Source of the DNA: an uncultured Rubrobacteraceae bacterium
GTDB lineage: Bacteria; Actinomycetota; Rubrobacteria; Rubrobacterales; Rubrobacteraceae
DNA: 64,000 bases
Direction: 5' to 3'
NCBI GenBank assembly: GCA_902806085.1
Contig: CADCVH010000010.1
Coordinates: forward strand, 1 to 64,000
Positions 16,196 to 24,396 of this stretch are shown here, in pieces; positions within the stretch are counted from its first letter, which is position 1; each line of letters starts with the position of its first letter. The notes under the pieces are model-generated. The model was not told where the DNA came from. It saw only the letters and a list, made by a program, of their open reading frames with translations, and made no database searches. Position numbers and translations under genes: made by a program.

Positions 16196-16201
16196 ATAAT
16201 C
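16196..16201 (+). promoter_or_regulatory. -10 promoter element (TATAAT) for the DUF427 gene
   Basis: A consensus TATAAT lies 33 nt before the GTG start at 16235 in otherwise GC-rich DNA. No convincing -35 hexamer is visible. The transcript would carry a short leader with the AGAGGAGAGGA ribosome site. Confidence 0.5.
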
Positions 16202-16234
16202 CTTTGCGGGCTGGAACGAGAAGAGGAGAGGACC

Positions 16235-16522
16235 GTGCCTAGAGCCACGCTGAACGGCGTTACCCTGGCGGAGAGCGACCGGACCGAGGTCGTCGAAGGT
16301 AACCACTACTTCCCGCCCGACTCGGTCAGGATGGAACTTTTCCGCGAGAGCGACACGACTACCCACTGCCCGTGGAAGGGCGACGCGAGCTACCTGAGCG
16401 TCGAGGCGGACGGTGCCGTCGACGAGGACGTTGCCTGGTACTACCCCCAGCCGATGGACGCCGCGAAGAACATCAAGGACCACGTCGCCTTCTACGGAAA
16501 CAAGGTCGAGGTGGCGGGTTAG
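16235..16522 (+). CDS. DUF427 family protein
   Basis: A 95-aa single-domain protein. Start GTG 16235 follows AGAGGAGAGG. The DUF427 features are clear: LAESDRTEVVEGNHYFPPDSV, TTHCPWKGDASYLSV, AWYYPQPMDAAKNIKDHVAFYGNKVEV. Members are small beta-tent-fold proteins common in actinobacteria and fungi; no biochemical function is established. Length is typical of the single-domain type. It is followed after 72 nt by a small helical protein, perhaps in the same transcript. Confidence 0.85.
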   Translation: MPRATLNGVTLAESDRTEVVEGNHYFPPDSVRMELFRESDTTTHCPWKGDASYLSVEADGAVDEDVAWYYPQPMDAAKNIKDHVAFYGNKVEVAG

Positions 16523-16594
16523 GTCGGCTCCCGGAGAGCTGGCCGCCCCCAACCACTTTCCGTTGCCGCGGGCGGCGGGGAGAGGAGGTTAGTC

Positions 16595-16936
16595 GTGAAC
16601 GGAAAGAGGACGCGCGAACGCAGGGAGGCGGCCGAGAGGTTCGACGCGGCGACGCGGGAATCCTACATGGCCGCCGTGGACCAGGCCTTCGAGGTGCGGA
16701 AGAGCGGGGCGAAGCTCTCGCGGGCCTTTTTCGAGAACTGGGTGCAGACGCTGGAGGAGGGGGTGGAGATCAACCGCCGCGCGCTTGAGGGCCTCCAACA
16801 GATCGCCGCCGAGCAGCGGGAGGTTTTCTACGGTCTCTCCCGGGAGTCTCTGGGCGCCTACGAGGAGTTCGTGGGTTCGCTCGGCGTCTACGAGGCGGAG
16901 ATCTCCGGGAGGACGGGGCCGGACGGCGACCCCTGA
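16595..16936 (+). CDS. Small helical/coiled-coil protein, function unknown
   Basis: A 113-aa protein that is almost all amphipathic helix, with segments such as RRAALEGLQQ-like heptads (EGVEINRRALEGLQQIAAEQ). Start GTG 16595 has a strong GAGGAGG 6 nt upstream. No enzyme motif, signal peptide or membrane helix is seen. The helix-rich, charged composition resembles phasin-like or structural oligomerising proteins, but I do not recognise a family. Confidence 0.6.
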   Translation: MNGKRTRERREAAERFDAATRESYMAAVDQAFEVRKSGAKLSRAFFENWVQTLEEGVEINRRALEGLQQIAAEQREVFYGLSRESLGAYEEFVGSLGVYEAEISGRTGPDGDP

Positions 16937-17003
16937 GCCCGCGCGGCCTTGCAGGTTGGCCCTCGACCCTATAGATTAAAGGGAGCAAGCGAAGCGACGG
17001 GAG

Positions 17004-18413
17004 TTGCGCCAGCGGTTCATGCAAGAAGAAGAGGTCCCAAAGACCGTCTCTAAAGCGACCCCGTACCCCAGCTACCGCGACGTGAACCCTTTAGCGGCCG
17101 GCGTGTTGCGTCGTAACGGCGTCAAGTCCTGGACAAAGCCGGCGCCTTCCCTCTATCCCCACCAGTGGAGCTGGGACTCCGCGTTTATCGCGCTAGGCCT
17201 CGCCCACGTGGACAACCGCCGGGCGACGGGCGAGCTCGAGGCGCTCTTCTCCGCGCAGTGGAAGACCGGCAAGGTGCCCCACATCGTCTTCAACCCCGAG
17301 GCGCCCCCGAAGAGCTACTTCCCGGACGCCGAGCGCTGGAACTCCCAGGGGCTCTCCGAGAACGCGCCGGCGGGGCCGCGCACCAGCGGCCTGTGCCAGC
17401 CGCCGGTCCACGCGCTGGCGGTGCGCAGGATCTGGGAGACCGCCCAGGACAAGGACGAGCGCGGCATCGAGGCCGCGAAGAAGTTCCTCACGGGCAACTA
17501 CCCTCGCCTCTTCTCCTGGCACCGCTACCTGGCGACCGCCCGCGACCCGGAGGGCTCGGGGCTCGTCACCATCTACCACCCCTGGGAGAGCGGGACGGAC
17601 AACTCCCCGCGCTGGGACGCGCCGCTCTCGCGCATCGCCATCGGGGAGGTCCCGACCTACACCCGCTACGACGTCCAGCACGTCGCCGACGCCTCGCACC
17701 GCCCGACGGACGAGGAGTACGACCGCTTCCTGTGGCTGCTGGAGCTGCTCAAGCGGGCGCGCTACGAGGAGATCGACATCTACGGCTCGCACCCGTTTCT
17801 GGTCAAGGACGTGCTCTTCAGCGCGATCCTGGTGGCGGCGAACGAGGCGCTGCTTGAGATAGCGGGCGTCGTCGGGGCGCCGGCTGGGGAGCGGGCGCAG
17901 GTCGAGGCCTGGATAGAACGCGGCAAGGAGGGCCTCGAGGGGCAGTGGGACCCGGCGCTGGGGCTCTGCGTGGACCGCGACGTGCTCACCGGCGAGTCGC
18001 TGCGGGTGCGCACGGTGGCCGGCTTCGCGCCCCTGATCTCCGGCGGCCTGGGGGAGAAGCGCCTGGGGGACATGCTCAGATCCCTGGACTCCCCGGACTT
18101 CGCCGGGAGCCCCTCCCTCCACAGGCCCCTCCCGCCGAGCACGAGCCCCGGGGAGCCCGGCTTCCACCCGCGCAGCTACTGGCGTGGTCCCGTCTGGCCG
18201 GTGGCAAACTGGCTGCTGTGGTGGTCCCTGCTGCGGGCCGGGGAGCCCGAGCGCGCCGCCTCCCTGCGCCACCACACCCTCGAAGAGCTGGCCGAAAGCG
18301 GCTTCGCCGAGTACTTCGAGCCCTTCACCGGCGAGGCGCTCGGCTCGGGCGAGCAGTCCTGGACCGCCGCCATCGCCCTCGACATGCTCGCCACCGAGAA
18401 CGGCGTCGTCTGA
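17004..18413 (+). CDS. mgh: Mannosylglycerate hydrolase-like glycosidase (GH63)
   Basis: A 469-aa (alpha/alpha)6-barrel glycosidase. Features: YPHQWSWDSAFIALGLAHVD near residue 50, AQWKTGKVPHIVFNP, TSGLCQPPVHALAV, YHPWESGTDNSPRWD, and FHPRSYWRGPVWPVANWLLWW near the C-terminus. GH63 enzymes of this length from Thermus and Rubrobacter hydrolyse mannosylglycerate or glucosylglycerate, compatible solutes used against heat and salt stress. TTG 17004 and ATG 17019 are both possible starts; ribosome-site spacing is poor for each. Specificity could instead be another short glucoside. Confidence 0.78.
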   Translation: MRQRFMQEEEVPKTVSKATPYPSYRDVNPLAAGVLRRNGVKSWTKPAPSLYPHQWSWDSAFIALGLAHVDNRRATGELEALFSAQWKTGKVPHIVFNPEAPPKSYFPDAERWNSQGLSENAPAGPRTSGLCQPPVHALAVRRIWETAQDKDERGIEAAKKFLTGNYPRLFSWHRYLATARDPEGSGLVTIYHPWESGTDNSPRWDAPLSRIAIGEVPTYTRYDVQHVADASHRPTDEEYDRFLWLLELLKRARYEEIDIYGSHPFLVKDVLFSAILVAANEALLEIAGVVGAPAGERAQVEAWIERGKEGLEGQWDPALGLCVDRDVLTGESLRVRTVAGFAPLISGGLGEKRLGDMLRSLDSPDFAGSPSLHRPLPPSTSPGEPGFHPRSYWRGPVWPVANWLLWWSLLRAGEPERAASLRHHTLEELAESGFAEYFEPFTGEALGSGEQSWTAAIALDMLATENGVV

Positions 18414-18503
18414 CCCTCCACGGACCCCGCCCCAGGCCGGCAGGCAAAAAAGCAGAGAGCTTGGGGCGATGATCCGGTTTCGCCGGTTGGCTCGTATGGG
18501 TAA

Positions 18504-20396
18504 ATGAGATCTTTCATGCGGCGAATTACCACCATCAACGGGCGCTACGCAACCTCCGAGCTTCTGGGCGGCGGAGGCATGGCGCAGGTGTTCCTGGCCC
18601 GCGACGAGGTTCTCGAGCGGGACGTTGCCGTAAAGGTGCTCCGCGAGCAGTACGCGGAGGATGAGGAGTTCGTCGAGCGTTTCAGGCGCGAGGCCCTGGG
18701 CGTCGCGTCGCTCTCCCACCCGAGCATCGTCCAGGTCTACGACCGGGGTGTCTCAGAAGACGGGCGCTACTACATAGCCATGGAGTACGTGCCCGGCGGG
18801 ACGCTCAAGGATCGCATCGTCAGGGATGGGCCGCTGCGCCCGGAGGCCGCCTCGGCCGTGGCCGTCCAGATCGCGGACGCCCTGGGCGCCGCGCACGAGC
18901 GGGGCCTGATCCACCGCGACGTGAAACCGCAGAACGTCCTCGTGACCGCCTCGGGGAACGTGAAGGTGGCCGACTTCGGCATAGCGCGGGCCGCGGCGGC
19001 GGAGGCGATCTCCGGGACGAGCGCGGTCCTTGGCACGGCGAGGTACATGTCGCCCGAGCAGGCGATGGGCCGGGAGGTTGGCCCCCCGGGCGACCTCTAC
19101 TCGCTCGGCGTGGTCCTCTACGAGATGCTCACCGGCGCCGTGCCCTTCGAGGCCGACACGCCGGTCGCCGTCTCCATGAAGCACGTCAACGAGGCGCCCC
19201 GCCCCCCGGGAGAGCTAAGGGATGACGTTCCCGGAGAGCTCGAAGCCGTGGTCCTCAGGCTTCTTGCCAAGGACCCCGGGGACCGGTACGCGAGCGCCGC
19301 CGCGCTCGTTGCCGATCTGGATCGCGCCGCCAACGGGCTCGTCCCGGCGGGCGAGACGGGGCGAGAGGCGCAGACCGAGCGCCTGGGAGCCGCGCCGCAA
19401 GGTCCGGCCTCTGACGGGCGCCGACCACGCCGGAGGTCGGCGAGGCTCCTGGTCCCGCTGGCTCTCCTGGCCTTGCTGGGAGCCGCCGGCTGGGGCCTCC
19501 TCGCGGGCCCGAACCCGGGAGAGATCGTGGGCGCCCTCGAAGGCGTAACGGATCGGGCACGCGCCGAGGCCGAGGAGGTCCACCGCGCCGTCTCCCCCTC
19601 GGAAGTGAAGGTCCCCGACGTAGAGGAACTCGACGAGGCGGCGGCGCGAAAACGCCTCGACGAGGCTGGGCTGGGGATGGTCCCCCGGGACCGGAGGAGC
19701 GAACAAGAAGAGGCCGGGCAGGTGATCGAGCAGTCGGTCCCCGGCGGGGAGAAAGTCGAAGAGGGCTCCAGGATACTGCTCGCGATCAGCTCCGGACCGG
19801 GCCCCGGCGGCCAGCAAGGATCTGCCCCGAACCCCGCTTTGGACCCCGCCCCCAACGACCAACCAGAGAGCCCCGAAGAACCCGCCGGATCCGGTGGGAC
19901 CAGCGACCCGCCAAACCCGGCGGACGTCGGAGGTACGGGCTCCGGCGCGGGCTCCGCCTCGCCCTCTCCCGAGCCCACCCCAGGCACCGCCCCCGACCCC
20001 GGACAAGAGGCAGACGAGGCCCCTCCCGCCTCGGCCGAGTCGCCGTCACCCGAGCCGGCGCCGCGAGAGGCTCCTGCACCGGCGCCGTCCTCGCCGGCAC
20101 CATCTTCACCGGAGCCCGCGTCGCCGTCCCCCGCGTCTCCGGAACCGTCCTCGCCCGAGCCGTCGCCTGAGCCGTCGCCTGAGCCGTCGCCCGAGCCGTC
20201 GCCTGAGCCGTCGCCTGAGCCGTCGCCTGAGCCCGCGCCCCCGGAGCCAGCTTCGCCCGCCCCGTCCTCGCCCGAGCCCGAGTCGCCCGAGCCCGAGTCG
20301 CCCGAGCCCCGGGATTCCTCGGCGCCGCCGGCCTCCACCGGGCCTTCATCCGTCGAGGCCGAACCGGCGGAGTCTCCTGCGCCGGAGGACGAATAG
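18504..20396 (+). CDS. PknB-type Ser/Thr protein kinase with one PASTA domain and a Pro-rich tail
   Basis: A 630-aa single-pass membrane kinase. The cytosolic kinase domain (about 12-275) has Gly loop LGGGGMAQV (21-29), VAVK Lys44, HRDVKPQN (137-144) and DFG (157-159). A helix follows at about 312-333 (LLVPLALLALLGAAGWGLL), then one extracellular PASTA domain (366-432; VPDVEELDEAAARKRLDEAG). Residues 435-630 are a Ser/Pro/Glu repeat tail, likely cell-wall spanning. Relatives sense muropeptides or cell-wall state and usually have three or four PASTA units. The weakly supported ATG 18504 could be replaced by ATG 18516. The gene appears monocistronic. Confidence 0.9.
   Translation: MRSFMRRITTINGRYATSELLGGGGMAQVFLARDEVLERDVAVKVLREQYAEDEEFVERFRREALGVASLSHPSIVQVYDRGVSEDGRYYIAMEYVPGGTLKDRIVRDGPLRPEAASAVAVQIADALGAAHERGLIHRDVKPQNVLVTASGNVKVADFGIARAAAAEAISGTSAVLGTARYMSPEQAMGREVGPPGDLYSLGVVLYEMLTGAVPFEADTPVAVSMKHVNEAPRPPGELRDDVPGELEAVVLRLLAKDPGDRYASAAALVADLDRAANGLVPAGETGREAQTERLGAAPQGPASDGRRPRRRSARLLVPLALLALLGAAGWGLLAGPNPGEIVGALEGVTDRARAEAEEVHRAVSPSEVKVPDVEELDEAAARKRLDEAGLGMVPRDRRSEQEEAGQVIEQSVPGGEKVEEGSRILLAISSGPGPGGQQGSAPNPALDPAPNDQPESPEEPAGSGGTSDPPNPADVGGTGSGAGSASPSPEPTPGTAPDPGQEADEAPPASAESPSPEPAPREAPAPAPSSPAPSSPEPASPSPASPEPSSPEPSPEPSPEPSPEPSPEPSPEPSPEPAPPEPASPAPSSPEPESPEPESPEPRDSSAPPASTGPSSVEAEPAESPAPEDE
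20157..20228 (+). repeat. 12-bp tandem repeat in the kinase tail
   Basis: Six contiguous 12-nt units of GAGCCGTCGCCT, with one base change, encode the repeated Pro-Ser-Pro-Glu motif in the extracellular tail. The period keeps the reading frame, so tail length could vary between strains. Confidence 0.85.
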
Positions 20397-20502
20397 CCTG
20401 ATGTCGGACGGGACGTAACGGTTGCGCGTAGCCGATCGGCCGCGCGCGTCGCGGGACGCCGACCTAAGGAACCGACGGCTACGGTGGGGGATGGGGGAGA
20501 GG

Positions 20503-20527
20503 CCGGGGTGACCCCGGTTCTGTTTCG
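20503..20527 (+). terminator. Probable intrinsic terminator after the kinase gene
   Basis: CCGGGG, loop TGA, CCCCGG (20503-20517), followed by a T-rich TTCTGTTTCG. It lies about 105 nt after the kinase stop on the same strand. Confidence 0.5.
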
Positions 20528-20570
20528 TCCAATACGATTGTTTTTTGGCTGATAGGAAGGGTGGCGCCTG

Positions 20571-20672
20571 GTGAACGTGCCCGGTTGGTTGCGCGAGCTT
20601 GTGGAGTGTTCTGATCGGGACTCTGCTTCGTACCGCTCCGGCGCGTACAAAGAGGCCCACATGAAGCTCTAG
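20571..20672 (+). pseudogene. N-terminal remnant of a restriction-modification type enzyme
   Basis: A 33-codon frame from GTG 20571 to TAG 20672, with AGGAAGG upstream, reads VNVPGWLRELVECSDRDS then ASYRSGAYKEAHMKL. The YRSGAYKEA segment resembles the N-terminus of type I/IIG restriction-methylase polypeptides, where it is normally followed by VRREFIDPLFEALGW-like sequence. Here it ends after a few codons and nothing recognisable follows up to 20900. It looks like a truncated relic. The 230 nt after it hold no further gene that I can support. Confidence 0.4.
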
Positions 20673-20901
20673 TGGTCGACGGAGCTGGCGTGCACCTGGT
20701 AAACCCGGCCACGGTCACCGGGCTCTCTCGAAAAAGCGCGATAGAACCCGCAGTTATCAACGAGGTTCAAGTTGGCTGAAGTTGTAGGCGTGACGATAGA
20801 CGCAGGCGGACGATATTAGGGCAATAGATCGACCGTCTGGTTGCGGCCCCGCCATCGATCTGGTCGGCATCGCCGATGGGGGTATGACCCGTTAGGGTTA
20901 C

Positions 20902-21513
20902 CTACGCCGGGGCCTCTCCCCGGCCGAGCCACTCGTCCCTGCGCTCCTTGAGCCAGGTGGTGCGTAGGCGGTTCGCGGCGATCCTGGCCGGCATGTCCTC
21001 CGGCTGGAGGTCCTCCAGGGGTTTGTAGACGGTGTTGCCGCCGCTCATCAGCGCCACGAGGCCCCGCTCGGCCTGGGTCTGGTCGTGGGCGGCCAGGCGC
21101 TGCAACATGACCGGGAGCTCCCCAGGCAGCGGCGCACCAAGATGCTTGGCGAGCTGGCCGTCCCGGCGCAGCTTGATCTCGCGCCGCTCCGTCTCCATGA
21201 ACTCCCGCCAGAGCGTTTCCTGATCCTCGGCCTTCTGCCTCTTTGACTCTATGCGCTTGCGTACGAGCTGCTGCTGGCGCTCGACGTCCTCCCAGGCTTC
21301 CTCGAGCCCGAGCCGCCCGTCCTCCGGGACCTGGCCCACCGCCTCCGGCTCAGGACGCCTCTCTTCCGCTAGACCGCGATCTCCGTTTGGCACCGGCGAA
21401 ACCCTTCTTTCGTCCACGGGCCCGGTCTCCACCGTGGAGCACGTCCGAACCCGCATATATAAGTAGACCGTAAGGGCCGCCTCGGCTCCGTCGCGAGGCA
21501 GCCAACCGCTCAA
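20902..21513 (-). CDS. Charged helical protein, function unknown
   Basis: A 203-aa protein, low-complexity and charged at the N-terminus, then a helical segment about 75-125 rich in Arg/Glu/Gln (WEDVERQQQLVRKRIESKRQ), then LPVMLQRLAAHDQ and NRLRTTWLKERRDEW. No signal, membrane helix or family motif is recognised. TTG 21513 lies 9 nt after a minus-strand TACAAT (21523-21528), consistent with a leaderless start; ATG 21456 is the alternative. The gene adjoins the restriction-enzyme relic, so it may belong to a variable island. Confidence 0.5.
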   Translation of the reverse strand: MSGWLPRDGAEAALTVYLYMRVRTCSTVETGPVDERRVSPVPNGDRGLAEERRPEPEAVGQVPEDGRLGLEEAWEDVERQQQLVRKRIESKRQKAEDQETLWREFMETERREIKLRRDGQLAKHLGAPLPGELPVMLQRLAAHDQTQAERGLVALMSGGNTVYKPLEDLQPEDMPARIAANRLRTTWLKERRDEWLGRGEAPA

Positions 21514-21566
21514 TTAATAAGCATTGTATCATGGAAGGGGCTGTTTGCCGCCCGGCGGTTGCGCCG

Positions 21567-22052
21567 CTAACCTCCGCGTATCTCTACCTCGGCCTCTATC
21601 TCGACCGGGATTCCAAGGGGCAGCTCCGCCAGGCCGACCGCGGAGCGGGCGTGGTCCCCGGTTTCGGGGCCGTAGAGGTCCAGGATCAGGTCGGAGAACC
21701 CGTTGATGACGTTGGGCTGCCGGTCGAAGCCCGGCGCGGAGTTGACCATCCCGAAGACCCTGAGCCACGCGCCTACCCGGTCGAGATCGCCGAGTTCCCG
21801 CTTGAGGCTGCCCAGGATGGACAGCGCCGTCATCCGCGCCGCCTCGTAGGCCTGCTCCTCTGAGACCTCCGCGCCGACCTTGCCGAGCGGCCCCGCGACG
21901 GAGCCGTCGGGGTTCAGGGCGCCGTGGCCGGAAACGTACGCCCGGCCGCCGCGCGCCCGTACCCACGCGAAGGGCAGCACGAGCCCCGGCGGGGTCTTCA
22001 TCGGCCCCGGCAACACGAGCCCGCGCTCTTCGAGCTTCTCTTCGATCTGCAC
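21567..22052 (-). CDS. RidA/YjgF-family protein
   Basis: A 161-aa member of the YjgF/YER057c/UK114 fold, longer than RidA itself (about 128 aa), as in the YjgH-like subgroup. Visible: RARGGRAYVSGHGALNPDGS, EAARMTALSILGSLKRELGD, DRVGAWLRVFGMVNS, and PLGIPVEIEAEVEIRG. Canonical RidA deaminates reactive enamines/imines using an Arg in a conserved R-x-C/T block; here the C-terminal ELPLGIPVEIEAE replaces the usual RLPRDALVEIE, so the active-site Arg is not evident and deaminase activity is uncertain. Start ATG 22052. Confidence 0.78.
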   Translation of the reverse strand: MQIEEKLEERGLVLPGPMKTPPGLVLPFAWVRARGGRAYVSGHGALNPDGSVAGPLGKVGAEVSEEQAYEAARMTALSILGSLKRELGDLDRVGAWLRVFGMVNSAPGFDRQPNVINGFSDLILDLYGPETGDHARSAVGLAELPLGIPVEIEAEVEIRGG

Positions 22053-22134
22053 GATCCGTTCCTCCTTGTATCCGGTGTTTTGTCGGTCCTTCCGCCTGTA
22101 AAAGGTTAACCGCTCCGCCTTCTGCGGCGCGACC

Positions 22135-22587
22135 TCACACCGGCGAGAAGGCCGCCGGGAGCATCGACAGCGTCAGGAGGGCGAAGCCGGTGATGGAGAG
22201 GGTGCGCGGCCAGTTGTAGCGGACGAGCTCCCGGATCACCTTCTCCTGCTTGCCGCCGCCCTCCAGCCTGGCGTGGCGCGGTATCTCCAGCGCCACCGTG
22301 ACGATCAAACCCACGAGCCCGCACGCGAAGTTCGCCAGCACCATCCACAACGGCACCGAGTCGGGCCTGAGAAAGACCAGCGCTGCCGGAACCAGGAAGC
22401 TGGCGAAGCCCGGCAGGATGACGGGCAGCGGTATGCGCGAGCTGTAGAACCTGTGGTAGCGGACGTACCCGTCGGCCCCGACCTTTTGGAACAGGGGGTA
22501 GACGACGATCTGGACGAACCAGATCTGGCCGGTGACGTAGAAGATGAGCGGCGTCCAGAACAACAGCAACCAGTGGGCGGCATCCAT
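22135..22587 (-). CDS. Four-helix integral membrane protein
   Basis: A 150-aa protein with four predicted helices: LLLFWTPLIFYVTGQIWFV, LPVILPGFASFLVPAALVFL, WMVLANFACGLVGLIVTVAL and TLSITGFALLTLSMLPAAF. Conserved-looking polar spots are the YHRFYSSRIPLPV loop and YNWPRTLSI before the last helix, as in DUF1772-like small membrane proteins. Function is unknown. It lies 11 nt after the cupin gene start-to-stop tract, on the same strand, and may be cotranscribed with it. Confidence 0.65.
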   Translation of the reverse strand: MDAAHWLLLFWTPLIFYVTGQIWFVQIVVYPLFQKVGADGYVRYHRFYSSRIPLPVILPGFASFLVPAALVFLRPDSVPLWMVLANFACGLVGLIVTVALEIPRHARLEGGGKQEKVIRELVRYNWPRTLSITGFALLTLSMLPAAFSPV

Positions 22588-22598
22588 CGCTTCCTCCT

Positions 22599-23083
22599 TT
22601 ACGCGTCCCGCATCCGTCCGTCGGGGCCGATAGGCAAGCCGGCCGCCTCCCGCAGGGTGACGACGACCTCCTCCGGGGCGTTGCGGGTCACTATGTACTC
22701 CAGCGGCTCGCCGCCCGCTGGGAAGCCCACCAGGTGCGCGAGGTCCGCCGGTATGTAGACGAAGTCGCCCGGGCCCGCCTCCAGGTGCTCGTCCATGTCC
22801 TCTCCCGCGTAGGCGTAGCCGCGACCGCGCAGGACGTAGTCGGCGGTCTCGCAGTTTGTGTGCGCGTGCAGGTCGGAGTGGGCCCCGGCGGCACGGTGTA
22901 CCTCGCCATGAAGATGTCCCCCGATCCGACGGTCTGCCGCGAGGCCGCGGCCAGGCCGAGAACGCCCTGCGGCGCCGCCTGGCCTTCGGGGCGCGTCCGG
23001 ACGCGCTTTATCCCTTTCCCCTCGACGAGGGGCGACGCCAGGCCGCCTCCCGATCCCCGGTTGCCGTCCATCTCCGCGCTCAT
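22599..23083 (-). pseudogene. Cupin-domain protein with a single-base frameshift
   Basis: Starts at ATG 23083 (GGAGAG upstream) and reads to MARYTVPPG, where the frame breaks. One extra G in the C/G run at 22883-22886 would restore AHSDLHAHTNCETADYVL, RGRGYAYAGEDMDEHLEAG, PGDFVYIPADLAHLVGF and the C-terminus ending at 22599. Restored, it is about 161 aa with the cupin metal-binding pattern (HSDLHAH...E, then ADLAH). Either a true null allele or a one-base sequence error in a homopolymer; sequence alone cannot decide. Confidence 0.75.
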
Positions 23084-23142
23084 CTTCTCTCCTCTCTGTT
23101 TTGGCGTGGTCTCCGGCCTCGCAGAACCCGTACGTTCCGGTG

Positions 23143-23742
23143 CTACGCGAGGCCCGGAAGGGCTCCCCCGCTTCCCCAAGGACGTGGTTTGATCTCGAAG
23201 TAGGCGACCCCGGGAGGGGCGGGCACGATCTTGCCGATCGGCTTCGCCCCGAGCCTCTCGACGACCCGTGTCGAGGCGGTGTTCGCCTCGTCGGTCGCGA
23301 CGAGCACCCGCCGGAAGCCCGCCTCTTCCAGGGCGTGGCGCGCCACCGCGCTGGCGGCCTCGGAGGCGAACCCGTGGCCCCACCAGGGGGGAAGGAGCCC
23401 GTAAGTCAGCTCCGGCTCCCCGACGCCCTCGACGACGAAGAAGCCGCAGAACCCGATCAGGCCGTCCGCGTTGTGCCGGCAGATGCCGAACAAACCGACG
23501 CTTCCGCCGGCGAAAGCCCGCCCGCTGCGCCCGACCAACGCCCGGGCGGTCTCCATCGAGACCGGCTCGCCGTCGAACAGGTAGCGTGCGACCTCGCGGT
23601 CGTTGCAGAGGCCGTGGAAGTCGGCCGCGTCGCCGGCTGCGAGCGGTCGCAGGACGAGGCGCGCCGTCTCGAGCACGGGCGGGGTTTTCGAGGAAGATCC
23701 CGGCGCGACCATCGGCGGCCTCTTCGGCGTCCTATGCGCCAT
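23143..23742 (-). CDS. GNAT-family N-acetyltransferase (RimJ/RimL-like)
   Basis: A 199-aa acetyl-CoA-dependent transferase. The fold begins at TARLVLRPLAAGDAADFHGL; FCGFFVVEGVGEPELTYGLL and WWGHGFASEAASAVARHAL carry the acetyl-CoA-binding Q/RxxGxG/A-like loop, and ANTASTRVVERLGAKPIG is the usual C-terminal motif. Relatives acetylate ribosomal protein N-termini, but most are uncharacterised small-molecule or protein acetylases. It overlaps the next upstream gene by 11 nt, so the two are cotranscribed. Confidence 0.82.
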   Translation of the reverse strand: MAHRTPKRPPMVAPGSSSKTPPVLETARLVLRPLAAGDAADFHGLCNDREVARYLFDGEPVSMETARALVGRSGRAFAGGSVGLFGICRHNADGLIGFCGFFVVEGVGEPELTYGLLPPWWGHGFASEAASAVARHALEEAGFRRVLVATDEANTASTRVVERLGAKPIGKIVPAPPGVAYFEIKPRPWGSGGALPGLA

Positions 23743-24187
23743 CGCGGGGTGGGCCGGGGGCGGGAACCGCGTCGGCGATGACGCCGAGTTGGCGCATCGC
23801 GCCGAGGTCGTCGCGGACCACCCGGTGCTCGACGGCCTTGCCGTCCCGCAGGCGGTAGACGTGGATCTCGTTTACCTCGATCCTCCGACCCGTGGGCGGG
23901 ATGCCCATGAACTTGCCCCCGCGCGTGCCGGTAAGCTTGACCCGCGCCATGACCCGATCGTCCTCGGCGAAGACGTCCTGCACCTCGTGGCGGCTGTCCG
24001 GGAAGGCCGCCGTGACCATCCGGACGGTGCCCTTCATCTCCTCGGGGCCGAACGGGTGGGCGGTGAGGCCGGTATCGTAGTTGAGGCCGCCCTCGGCGAT
24101 GAGCTCGTCCGCGACCCGGAGGTCCCTCCCGTCCCACAGCTCCTCGTAGATGCGCCGCACGATGGCCTTGTTCTCTACCGTAGACAT
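23732..24187 (-). CDS. SnoaL-like ester cyclase/NTF2-fold protein
   Basis: A 151-aa single-domain protein: NKAIVRRIYEELWDGRDL, GPEEMKGTVRMVTAAFPDSR, HEVQDVFAEDDRVMARVKLTG, GKFMGIPPTGRRIEVNEIHVYRL. This is the SnoaL/polyketide-cyclase pattern, cone-shaped NTF2 folds that act on small hydrophobic substrates; most non-biosynthetic members are of unknown function. ATG 24187 has a weak AGGAAGG upstream. First gene of a short minus-strand run, divergent from the LuxR-type regulator. Confidence 0.82.
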   Translation of the reverse strand: MSTVENKAIVRRIYEELWDGRDLRVADELIAEGGLNYDTGLTAHPFGPEEMKGTVRMVTAAFPDSRHEVQDVFAEDDRVMARVKLTGTRGGKFMGIPPTGRRIEVNEIHVYRLRDGKAVEHRVVRDDLGAMRQLGVIADAVPAPGPPRDGA

Positions 24188-24263
24188 CGGGTTGACTCCT
24201 TCCTTGGTTCGGTCTTGCCTAGTTGCCGTTCTACGCTAACCCGGGCCCGCCGCGGCGCATATT

Positions 24264-24275
24264 GCAGAAATCTGC
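24264..24275. promoter_or_regulatory. Small palindrome in the SnoaL/LuxR divergent gap
   Basis: GCAGA-AA-TCTGC is a perfect 5-2-5 inverted repeat in an AT-rich patch of the 209-bp gap between the divergent genes. It could be an operator for the adjacent LuxR-type protein. A TACGAT at about 24351 could be the -10 of that gene. Confidence 0.35.
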
Positions 24276-24396
24276 CATTCTTCCGCCCCCGGGTCCACGA
24301 ACGGCCGAAAAGTGGTCCATTTAGGCGATGCGCGGCCCCTGTGTCGCGCTACGATGACCCCCGCAACGAGAGCGTTAAGAGCGGGAGAAGGGGACC

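Noticed and set aside
20157-20228. Minisatellite with possible regulatory role
   Set aside because: It is coding sequence for the Pro-rich kinase tail and keeps the frame.
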